The notes beneath the pieces are model-generated. The model ran no database searches. It was not told the origin of the DNA and saw only the letters and a list, made by a program, of their open reading frames with translations. A program made the position numbers and the translations under genes. A stretch of DNA of 64,000 bases, from assembly GCA_038501195.1 (NCBI GenBank), contig JBBPUQ010000002.1, positions 1,736,001-1,800,000 of the forward strand, read 5' to 3'. The DNA is from Nemania diffusa. Taxonomy: Eukaryota; Ascomycota; Sordariomycetes; Xylariales; Xylariaceae. Below are positions 11,175 through 22,425 of the stretch, one piece after another (within the stretch, counting starts at the first letter, position 1; each line of letters begins with the position of its first letter).

Positions 11175-14100
11175 CTTGAAGAAATTTGCCGGAGGGCAGC
11201 CCGAGTAGTGTTAGGATGACAAGGGCAAGGAAATCCGTATATCAACAGGGACAGATCCGGAGTGGCAGCAAGAGCACGAGAGGGATATTGAACAGAGTAA
11301 GCATGGGATACCCACGACTGCCCTATAAATGGCCCGTATAATGGCTTGAACACTTTGTGATAGAGAGTGTGGATGGTCCTTGGGGCGAAGCACTCATTTA
11401 ATATTAGATACCTCTGAGCAGCATGCAGCGTTATGCATTGTAAGTACTAAGTAGATTCTATCAGCTTATACAAGGAAGCTAACCCACTTCACGATTCACG
11501 CTGACCGGGGTCATTATTCTGCTAGTAGCTGCTAGCTGCAGTTATAGCAGCTATACATCGAGTCGGCCGAGCATCGTTGTGGTCTTGAGGCGCACTATGA
11601 GGCAAGAAAAAAAAAGAAAAAAAAATACCCATGTCTATAAACAGACAGTGATAATCCCAGTGGACGCCGTAAAAAGGGGTAGTTGGCACATTCGGATAGG
11701 GCGCCAAGGATCCGCCTCAGTAAGTAACCAGAATAATATTGCCCTGAAGTGCCCTGAATTCCTCTACCGCGCGGATATACCCAAGTGGGTTTCTATCAAG
11801 ATTGCAGCTAGAGGGAGCAGAGCGTAGCGTAGCATGCCAGCAGAGACGGCGGTCATAATAGGTACACTATTGTTAGAATTCGACTTTGTGGTTGGGCAAC
11901 TTTTCGGAGACTAAAACCGAGAGTGGGTCGATACGAGGCCACACTTCCACTACCTAGGAAGCAACCGAAGACAGGGGTAAGAGGAAAGACGCGGGATTGC
12001 TGTGTAGTGTACTGTAGGTAGTATCACTACATAACGCTTGACCATGCCACTGTATCCAAAGGCAGGCAGTCGAAGCATATGACCCCTTCACCTAGGCTTC
12101 CGAAGTAGATACGTAGACTTGAGATCATTAGTACGGCAATGATAATAATGACAGGCGGGGGAATGGGTATACCCACAGCTACTGCGTATGTAGACTACCT
12201 ACCTAGACTACCTACCGTACTGTACGCACAGCATCATCTTCCCGGTCGGGTATAGGTAGATAAGGCAGCTGAGCATCTAAACTCGACTTGGTTAATAATG
12301 CCAACACAGATAGCCAGTATGCGTACCCATAATGGCCCGGTAGTCCGGCACTCTGGAAGGTAGACCTATAGATGCGTGCTAAGTAAACATCTGAGCATGT
12401 ACGCTATCTAGAAGTTAGATGTATGTACAGAATAGGGTATGTATGTGCGTTTACCTAGTAACCTGCGGGGGTAGGAATTTGCGACAGCGATGCTAGTGTT
12501 TTCAGCTCCAACGCACCATCGTACTTAGCCTAGATTAGATTGTTGACCCTTCGGTAGGTAGGTATTTGGCACAATGCAAGCCACATATGTAGATTTGCGG
12601 AAGGGAACGAAAACCTTGCCTAGCGAATATGCATTCCTGTTGTTGTCTTTGTGTAGTCCGTAGTAGCTGGCTGTTCATCTTGCTAGATTGGATGTTTTGA
12701 TGAAAGTACACCTGCGTACTGCCTACTGACGCCGTCACTTTGATGAAGGCTCATCCGGGTGGATGATGGCTCGCGAAGTGGCGTTTGTTCACAAATTCGT
12801 GCTTAGCCGAGCACTTGGAGGGTGGAGATATGCGTAGATTCGTCTTGGCTATGCAGTAGGGCTTGCTGTTGGTGGTGAGACGTTCCGTCGCAGTTGGAGG
12901 AGGAGGCTTGATTAGGTATCCGATAAAGTCCTTGTGATGATATACCTACCTACACGAGGTCTGGAGGATGCTCTACATACACGGCCTATGTACCGAGGAG
13001 GTGGTGATGGTAGATAGTGTGAGACACATATCAGGTATGTGGTACAAAACCACGCAACGAACTACCCTATGTTGTCTCACTCGATTACGCCCAGACTAAG
13101 TAGGACTCTTGCTCGATTGACCTGCCCCGCCGGCTCGTCATCCAAGGGTCAGTCCCTTGCAGCATACGAGCTTCACTAGCCCACATGTGCCTTAGCTGTC
13201 GATCCATGGCTCCCTCGCAGTACCTACATACCTAGGTAGGTAGTGTTGTACGCATAGATAGAGGGCTGCGTATCTGTATGTATGTGTTCGCCTTGGACCC
13301 TTTTCCAGCCCCGAATTAATGATACGACACGTCGTGTGGATCCGACGCGACCTGCAGTCGCAGTCGCAGTCGCAGTCAGATGAAAATTCCTGCCACATTT
13401 TCGTGGGCCGGGCCGATTTGGAGAGCCTCTTTTTCTCTGACATACATATGGGTATTTCGGGTTTCATGCATCGCTCAGCGAGATGTTTTGGATATTCGCT
13501 TGCTCGAGTTTGGAATAAATATCTCCTGTTTCTCGACAAGGAAACGCGCAGAAGGTACTTACACGCCATACAGCAGGAATCTCTAGCGTCACTGCCGCCG
13601 CAATGCGGGCGGGACAAGCATGTATTCTGTAGTGTAGCGTACACTGCCTTGGGTACCTCCCTGTGCTTACATGCTTAAGCGCTGAGTAGCAATTCGTCCC
13701 GTAGCGGTGTATCGAACCTACCGGTAGACACCGGTGCATTAGACCAGGTTGGGTATTCCCTGTCTTACCTATGCCTGACTGCAAAAGTGAGGATCAACTA
13801 CATCTGTATCCTGTCAGGTGTTTCCATATTCGGAAGATATCACCTCTCGCTTTTTTTCTTTTCTTCAGATAGGTAGGTCTGTAAGGTTGCTACCTATTGT
13901 TTAACCGTGGTATGTCCCGCGAGATTCCCCTTTCTCACTCCCGAAGGCAATTTTGTGGTTGGTTACTATCTAGCGGACCTGTCTACAATAGGTAAATTCT
14001 CTTTACTTCGATGTGCCGAGACACATGACTAGCTACACTAAAAGGGGAAGCCGTTTAGACTCAGTTCGGACTAGTGAAGATTCATTCGATAGATAAAGTG

Positions 14101-17078
14101 AGATCTGTTAAGGCGCTCCTAGCCCTCCACTTACACATCTGCGCATTCGCCTACAAACACCCATAGCTAACGATATTTTCCACTCGATGTCTTGATTCAA
14201 TAGTGTCATTCCCATCCAAGATATGAAACTTGAGTTTTCGGGGCTCGCCAGGCCCTTTGCTTTGTTCTAGCCCAGTCAACACCACCATCAGCCCATAGTC
14301 TACACGTGATTGTGGCCTAGCAAGTACCTACAGCTGTCATGCCCCCACGCGCAGATGCGGCTGTAATACAGCTGTGTGCTTCAAGGCTCTCGATCCTTTG
14401 CAGGCAGGCAGTTAGGGCCATGGCTCTCCGTGGAAATACCATATACCTCTCATCGCTAAGTGGCATAGGGATGTCTTTCATTGGTGCATCTGTATGGAAA
14501 AAAGCGATCTTCCAGGTGCACTAACTTAGCATCTGGGGAAGTGGAGATTGCTGACTAGTGGATTGAACAAGCACTGACTTACGGCGTGGGCATAGGGATT
14601 TGCTAGGATTTAGAATCGGAAACATTGAAGATAACCTTGTCCAAGATCCAGAGACCCTTGAAAATACCAACTACCTAGCTTTGCAGGCGTGATGGACTGT
14701 ATAATGCACTAGCGTGTAAGCTTTAGGGTCCTAATTTTTAAGAGTGCTTTACTAGTAACTGACCACCATGTGGAGTTTCTATAGAATCAATATCACATGT
14801 AAGTCTGACGGGAGCATCTATGCGTACTGTACGTCGGTTGCGGCAATCGGGCTGAGTAGAAAAAACCTGGTACTATCGCCGGCCTAAGCCTGGCCTTGCC
14901 TGACCTGCATCGACAACGGTTCAGCCGCATCAGATCACCAGGCCATGATTTATCTGACCTCCACCTCTATGCGTATCTAGTTGTTGCGACTGCTGATAAC
15001 AGGACTAAAAGGCTGACTTTCTGCAGACTAAAAAAAAAGTAATTCATCCGCACACAGACTATACCTAGGTAATCTTAACATGCGGCCAGCACCGCATTCA
15101 TTGGCTGCGGCTATTACTCCTTCGAGATATTGCCTATCAAAAATTGACCACGTGTTAGAAGATAAGCGTAACCTAACCTCGAGACCTTGTGGGTTCTGTT
15201 GTTATATTGGGTAAGCATAACGGTTTTACAGTACAGCCAAGCCCAGAAAGACTCGCCGATGTTCTATCTAAGTACTAGCACATGCAACCTATGCGTAATA
15301 TTAGTATATCTCAGTGGGCCCTCGAAAGAATATCGTGAGATGCTCGTGCCGGCTAGGTTCATCCCAAGCGATGCTTGGGGCGAAGCTAAAGTCGTATAAG
15401 CCGCTACGAGGATGATGCAGGTTGAACTACTTGTACAGAATACGTAGGTAGTTCAGATGGTATAGGCTTGACAGGCGGTGTATGTGCGCCGTAGATTAGG
15501 TAGTGTAGAAGGTATTATACGTATGCGTAGGTAGTTTCTCGATCTCTTATCTCTCATCGCTTGCTATAATGCGGGGGGAGGCGGTATGCCCCGGGGACGT
15601 GGTCATGGGAGGCGTTGTAAGTAGAGAAGCCCCAATACTCCGCACACACACGGGACGTGCCGTGGCTTCAAAGGCGGGCAAGGCTACTTGTTAATATGAG
15701 GATCCAGATAAATACCTGTTTTATACCTTAGGTACCTACCTATGTAAGCAATTAAGATTATACAGCTTAGGTAGGTATTTGAGAGGACCCGTTTCTGAGC
15801 AAGGTACTCGAACCCTGTCTAAATTTTTGGCTTTCTGCCGCACGATATTTCTGCAAGGCTATAGCTAAGTGTTATTCTTGAGTTAAAATACGTAGTAACT
15901 GCTGTCGTCATAATTTTAATACCAAGTTTTAACTATTAAAACAGACTACCTATTCTTTCATGTTAAACACCGACATTTTCTTTAATGATGCTTACCTAAT
16001 ATTGGGACAACCATTCAACACAGGGATTAAAAATAGGTACCTGGGACCCAGAGTTGGCGTCTAGATCTATGCTAGGGTAATAGCGTGGTGTAGATAAGGA
16101 TCTACATACACTAGGTAGGTAAGCAGGGGACAAGGACAAGGTTTCTCCCCACCAAAAAAAGATCGAGACAAAAGAACTAAACTAGAGTGAGGCTTGGTCT
16201 AGACGTTGTGGATGGAAGAAATCGATCTTTTTATTCAATTTTACTACCTAATATTTAAATCGCCAAACATGCCCGACATTGATAACCAGAAATCCAGACC
16301 ACTGCAATGAGAGACAGACTATCAATCGGCTATATCTAATTACTTAGATAGCGTAGTATGTGTTAGTAGGAGCTTCACAGACCGCCCATGTAATTGATTA
16401 TGGCGTTACGCATTGATAAACTGAAGTACCTAAGTGAGCCGAGCTTTCGTATATGTACTATATGTATAAATTCTATATGATGATATACCGTATAGGTTCC
16501 TAATTTCTGTTACATGCATGCATCAGTAAATGCCTACTAAAAACTCCTAATACACCTACCTACCTATCTTAGCCTTCTATTTTAGGGAACATACTTGGCT
16601 ACGCATTGCCTTTTGTTTAAGGCGAATATCTAGGTAGCTGCACGAAATATAATCAGAATAATGAACACTGCCACAGGGCAGTTACAAGGCTGTTGTTCTA
16701 ACTAAACATGAATCATAATGGATCATTTGCTGTGACTCACCAATTAGCAGCCTTGCATCCGTGCAAACTGGGATTTTGACCCACAGCCGCCACCACGACA
16801 GGCCGACGACAGTCGCCAATATCAAATATCAAACTGTTAAATAATAAGTCATACATACAAGAAATAAATATTCACTACCACAACCTTCATACCCTCTCTC
16901 GGCCCAATTCTGCAAGTGATTTCCTCAAACCTCACATTGTCCGTGCTAGCGAACACTCTGTTCCATTTTTTTCGCATCTAAAGTCGCTGTATTTCAAAAA
17001 GCGCACACTACCTACCAGCACGGTAGTCATCAAGCCACATTGGCTAGTCTCTCTACAAGGACAAACCCGAGGAATCCA
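11175..17078. other. Long gene-free interval (5.9 kb)
   Basis: I find no recognisable protein gene or tRNA on either strand. The longest frames (13192-13644 minus, 13319-13678 plus) overlap each other and match nothing I know. A GCAGTC-type short tandem run sits at about 13353-13378. TACCTA/TAGGTA motifs are very frequent, for example near 12195-12215, 13222-13242, 15730-15775 and 16553-16565. Possible uses are regulatory DNA for the flanking genes, unannotated non-coding transcripts or old repeat debris. Confidence 0.45.
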
Positions 17079-20000
17079 ATGACAAACAACGAGGTCCCCA
17101 GTAATCGGAATAGTGACTCGTTGAGAAGTCGGGGTCGGCAAGAACGAGGTGGGCGGCCCTCAAGAGGTCGGGGAGGCCGGGGCAATCGCCGGGGAAACCC
17201 TCAGCTCACAGAGCGGGGCAATGAGCAACTGGGAACACCTATATCAGCCCCTGCGCCCGCGATAGACCAGCCCGCATCTCATGCTACTCGAGATGGGGGT
17301 GCTCCTCGTGGAAGGGGTCGGAGGGGGGCTCGGGGCTCGGGAAGGGGGGGAGCCACTCCTGGCACTGGACAAAGAACAACCATTGCGGCAAGCCGGGCGT
17401 TTGGTGGTCATCTCACCGGAGAAACGAGAACCGAAGGCCAAAGTGGTGAAATTCCTACAGCTTTAAATGCTGGGGCATCGGTTTTCGTGCCTGGCCAGCC
17501 ATTTGCACAGTCGAGGTATATTGTAGTTTTTGCCAAGTTGTATTGTACTCTAAAAAACTAATCATAACGTAGCACGGGAGCGGCAGATAACCTTCCTCGC
17601 AGGGTTGGTCGCCGGCCGTCCAAATCTGGTGCCCCTGATCTTCCGACGCGGATCCACGAAGATATCAGCAATGGGCAATACGAATGCGTTATCTGTACTA
17701 ATGAAGTCTTACGGAACTCACGTATTTGGTCCTGTTCAATCTGCTGGACCGTCACACACATGTCATGTGTTAAGAAGTGGTTCACAAACCGGACCAAGCC
17801 ACCGGACCAAGAGCAGCAGCAGCAACAACAGCAGCAGCCTGTCTGGAGATGTCCTGGTTGCAATTCGACCATGAATAACGAACCCGGGCTCTACCATTGC
17901 TGGTGTGGCAAGGAGAGTAATCCCAAGCCAGTTGCAGGCTTAACCCCTCACAGCTGCGGGCAGAGCTGCTCCAAGCCGCGGGGACCGTGCCCTCATCCAT
18001 GTCCATTACAATGCCATGCAGGGCCATGTCCACCGTGTCTCTTAATAGGTCCCAGCCAACCATGTTTCTGTGGGAAGAACGTATCAACTAAACGGTGTGG
18101 CGAGACTGATTATACGCAGGGTTGGAGTTGCCACGAACCATGCGGCGATCTACTTGCCTGTGGAGAACATGAATGTCAAAAAGAATGCCACTCTGGTCTT
18201 TGTGGTAGCTGCGAAGTCCCCGTCGCATCCCGCTGTTACTGTGGCAAGGAACTCAGGGATATATCTTGCGACGCGCTTGGAGACAAATTAGAGTCATATG
18301 ATCTTAGACGGATACGGACAGAAGATGGTATACCCGGGTGTGAGGGCCAAGAGCCAGAGACCTGGTTTGTTGGCTCCTTCAAATGCGACCATCCCTGTGA
18401 TAGACCTTTCGACTGTGGTAAGCACAGCTGCCGACGGGAGTGTCATCCACAGGATGAGACCCGAGCTCATTGTCCATTCTCTCCCGATGTTATCACGCAC
18501 TGTCCCTGCGGCAAAACACCGATTTCTGATATCACGGCACCCCGGGAATCATGTCTAGATCCCATTCCGAACTGTGGCAAGGTTTGCAATAAGCTTTTAG
18601 ACTGCGGGCATTTTTGTCAAGATAACTGCCATAGTGGACCTTGCCCGCAGTGTGATCAAGAAATTGAGCTCGATTGTCGTTGTGGCCGTACCAAGACGAG
18701 CGTAGTTTGCCATGACACCGATCTTCATTATCCACTATGCGACAAAGTCTGCCGAGTTCAGCTCAATTGTGGCCGGCATGAACACGGTGTACGCTGCTGC
18801 TCAGCAGAGAAGCAAGCAATTGAGAGAGTGACATCAAAACGAAGGAATAAAAATTCCAATCCCTTGAATGAAGAGTTTGAGGCCGAGCATATTTGTATTC
18901 GGGCATGCGGCCGGGAGCTCAAATGTGGAAGGCATCGTTGTACACAACTATGCCATCGAGGTCCGTGCTCTTCGTGCCTGGAAGCCATATTTGAAGAGAT
19001 TAGCTGCAATTGCGGGAGGACTGTCTTGCAACCCCCTCAACCTTGTGGGACGAGAGCTCCAGACTGTCGATTTGACTGTACGCGGCCGCGGCCTTGTGGG
19101 CACCCTCAGGTACGTTACTTATGAGTCGATACCAAATTGCTTGGTCATTGATTCTTCTCTGAAGAACTCTCCGCATATGCTGACGCGTAATATTTAGGTA
19201 ACTCATAATTGTCACCTCGACGATTTACCCTGTCCCAAATGCCCGTTCTTGATAGAGAAACGGTGTGTTTGTGGCAAAAAGACACTGAAGAACCAACCTT
19301 GTTGGTTTGAAGAGCCGAGATGCGGCCTTCCGTGTGGGAAAAAGCTCAAGTGCGGGTATGTGCGCGTCTTCCAATACTATCTACGTATTGTCCACTAATA
19401 TGATTCTAGGACTCACGCTTGTAATAAACATTGTCATCGCGCGGGAGCTTGCGAGGATGAAGGTATCTCAGGGTCCCATTGCCAGCAGCCATGTGGCAAG
19501 ACACGTACCTGTGGGCATCTAGATATTGAGCAATGCCACGCCCCTTACCGTAAGTCAAAACTAGAAACAGCGCACAGATTATAGCTAACAGCAAAACTAG
19601 CATGCAAAGAAGATAAACCTTGCCAAGCCAAAACATTCGTAACCTGCGAATGCCAGCATAGAAAACAAGAGGTCAAATGTTTAGCTACTAAAGCTCAACC
19701 CTCACCTAACCGGCTGCTACTAAAATGCGATGATGAATGCCTTCGTTTACAGCGAAATGCTCGCCTTGCTAGCGCCCTTAATATAGATCCGCAGACACAC
19801 ACCGATGACCATGTGCCGTACTCAGATACGACTTTAAAGCTTTATAGAGAAAACCCGCAATGGGCGCATGTCTATGAGCGCGAACTCCGAGTGTTTGCAG
19901 GAGACCAGGCTGAGAAACGGCTAAGGTTTAAGCCTATGAAGGCGCACCAGCGCGCTTTCATTCATTCACTCGCCGAGGATTTCGGGTTTGACAGTGAAAG

Positions 20001-20667
20001 CAGCGACCCAGAACCCCATCGACACGTCTGTCTATTCAAGACGCCGCGCTTTGTGTCGGCTCCTATGAAGACGCTAGCCCAGTGCGCCAAGATCCGCGCG
20101 AGCCAGGATTCATCGACACAGCAGTCGACCGCGGCCAACGAAGCTACCATCGTCCCCTATAACGCATTGCTTCTAACAAACCCTCAATTTGGTTTGACTG
20201 TCGAGGAGTTGGATGCTGCTCTTAGAAAGGAGTATGCGGCCCACCCCACCCTCAAGTTCCACACGAGCTTCTTGCCATCCGAGGAGGTTGTGATTAAAGG
20301 ATCGGGAACCTGGACCTCACAGACGCTCGAGGCTTCACTGACTGCTCTCAAGTTAACTTTGCAGCAGACAGTGAGACGTCTAAAGCTCGCAGAGAACGTG
20401 TTCCTGTGCTCGGTCGACGATTCGCTGAACGTATTGCGGCGTGAAGGGAGCCAGGTTCCAGGCGAGGGAGGATGGAGTGCCGTAGTTGGTAGATCTACTG
20501 CTCGACTAAAGCCTGCTGGTGTTTCAGCCCCCTCTACTTCGGTTCCCCTACCCAGTAGATTCGTTGCTCTCAAGAAGGAGCCCAAGAAAAAGATCGAGGA
20601 GGAACCGGTGGAGGACGACTGGGAGGCGGCAGCGGAGAAATTGACCAACACCCTAGACGATGTCTAG
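17079..20667 (+). CDS. FAP1: NFX1-type zinc-finger protein (Fap1-like) with RING/PHD and R3H domains
   Basis: Exons 17079-17515, 17573-19109, 19198-19355, 19410-19549 and 19601-20667 give 1112 residues. The first 145 residues are RGG/RG-rich. A RING-like finger starts near residue 184 (CVICTNEV, then CSICW, and WRCPGC after a glutamine run). A long series of NFX1 fingers (CxxxCxxxxxCxxxxCxxxC types) follows, with many CGxxxC and CHxGPC blocks. The C-terminus has an R3H-like segment (residues near 850-910, HQRAFIHSLAEDFGF). Yeast Fap1 binds the rapamycin partner FKBP12; animal NFX1 regulates transcription and may act as a ubiquitin ligase. The start was moved to the first ATG (17079) because the longer frame begins at TTG. 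The CAG/CAA run near 17810-17840 is a likely length-variable site. Confidence 0.9.
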
Positions 20668-21278
20668 GTATTTAGTTTGGTCAAGATTCTATGCTATTGC
20701 GCAATATGAGCTCAGTAGCTACCATGAGAACTGTAGTCATAGGCGGGTACCTGCAGTATAGCTCGGAGAATCCCTATATATGTATAGCTAGACACTCTGC
20801 TAGATAGATAAGCTTTCCTTTACAGGTGCTTGTTGTGAATAGGCAAAATTAACATCACAACTGGGATGTCTCTATGTATTGAGCTGGAAATATATTTGAA
20901 ACTTAGGAACCCGTACATGCCAACAACAAGAGAGTTAAGCCGTAATGACGATCCATGCTCGCAATACCTAGAGAACGAAACTATAATATACCATTACGCA
21001 AGGCCTTATTACTTCCTCATACAAAAAGCAAGACCTCCACTGTAAGCCACAAAATTCCTATCCTCTCAAATACACAATGAATAATTCAGACGTGCCGCAA
21101 GAGGTGAGGATACTGGGACAAATAATCCGCCCTGCCGGGTTTGAAAAAAATTCCCTCAGTATGAGAATAGCAAAGCATTTCGACTCGCTTATAATAATAG
21201 CATCCGATAAACAGTTAGGCTATTTATCAAACAACCATGCGACAACCATGGAATATCGGGGTAGCCATTTCTGGTAGC
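20668..21278. other. Convergent intergenic region with ankyrin-repeat remnant
   Basis: 3' ends of the NFX1-type gene and the NLR face each other. The last 25 or so bases before the NLR stop (21255-21278) still resemble an ankyrin unit in frame with the NLR, then similarity fades. No other gene seen. Confidence 0.45.
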
Positions 21279-22425
21279 CTAAGATACCGATCTGCGACCG
21301 CAGTGATCTCGTAAGTTGGCATCAATGTTCTGACTTAGAAGTAGTAGCTGAACAACATCATGGCGCTCATTTCCGTCAGCCCAAGACAGCGGCGTTCGGC
21401 CGTTATTATCTGCTAAGTTAATGTCAACCTTATTTTTAAACAAGGGGTCAATGTTTCTAGCAGCCCTAGGCAGCCGTGTGCAGCCCAAGTGATCTGTTAA
21501 GTTAATATTAACCTTTCTTTCAAGCAAAAATTGAACAGTCGCAGAGTAATTTGTCCTAGGAGCCGAAAACAGCGGTGCGCGACTGCTTTGATTTCTCAAG
21601 TCAGTAATAATGTTCTGATTTCCAAGCAGTAGCTGAACAGCATTGTAATGGCCATTTCCGGCAGCCCAAGACAGCGGTGTCCGACCTGTGTGATCTGCTA
21701 AGTTGGCATCAATGTTCTGATTTCCAAGCAGTAGCTGAACAGCATTGTAATGGCCATTTCCGGCAGCCCAAGACAGCGGTGTCCAACCTGTGTGATCTGC
21801 TAAGTTGGCATCAATGTTCTGGGTTTGAAGTAATAGCTTAACCATATTACAGCAGTTATTTCCAGCAGCCCAAGACAGCAGCGTTCGGCCGTTGTTATCT
21901 GCTAAGTTGATATCAACTGTATGTTTAAGCAGTAGCTGAGCAATATTGTAATAGCTATTTCTAACAGCCCAAGACGGCGGTGTCTGACCTGTGTGATTTG
22001 TCAAGTTAGTATTAACTTTATTTTTAAGCAAAAATGAAATAACAATACCTTTGCTATTATTTTGAACAGCCCAAAACAGTGGCGTCCAACCTTTGTGATC
22101 TAGTAAGTTGGTATTGATGTTTTGATTTTGAAGCAACATTTGAACAACATTGTGGCAGATATTTCCGGCAGCCCAAGACAGCGGCGTTCGGCCTTTGTTA
22201 TCTGCTAAATTGATATCAACTTTATTTTCAAGCAGTAGCTGAACAATAGCGTGGCAGTTATTTTCGGCAGCCCAAGATAGCGGTGTTCGGCCGTTGTTAT
22301 CTGCTAAATTGATATCAACTTTATTTTTAAGCAGTAGCCGAACAACATTGCGATAGCCATTTCTGGCAGCCCAAGACAGCGGTGTCCAACCTGTGTGATC
22401 TGCTAAGTTGGCATCAACCTTGCCA
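21279..22425 (-). repeat. Tandem ankyrin-coding repeats (about 99-bp units)
   Basis: Successive 99-bp units inside the NLR gene share long identical stretches, for example the pair around 21640-21830, where the cores differ at only a few bases. High identity between neighbouring units points to recent duplication or gene conversion, as in fungal NLRs under diversifying selection. Confidence 0.85.

Noticed and set aside
13192..13678. Overlapping frames of 150 and 119 codons on opposite strands
   Set aside because: No motifs, unusual composition, and they overlap each other; chance frames in a gene-free region.
15800..15825. GGGTTCGAGT on the minus strand, possible tRNA
   Set aside because: No T-arm stem and no cloverleaf around it.
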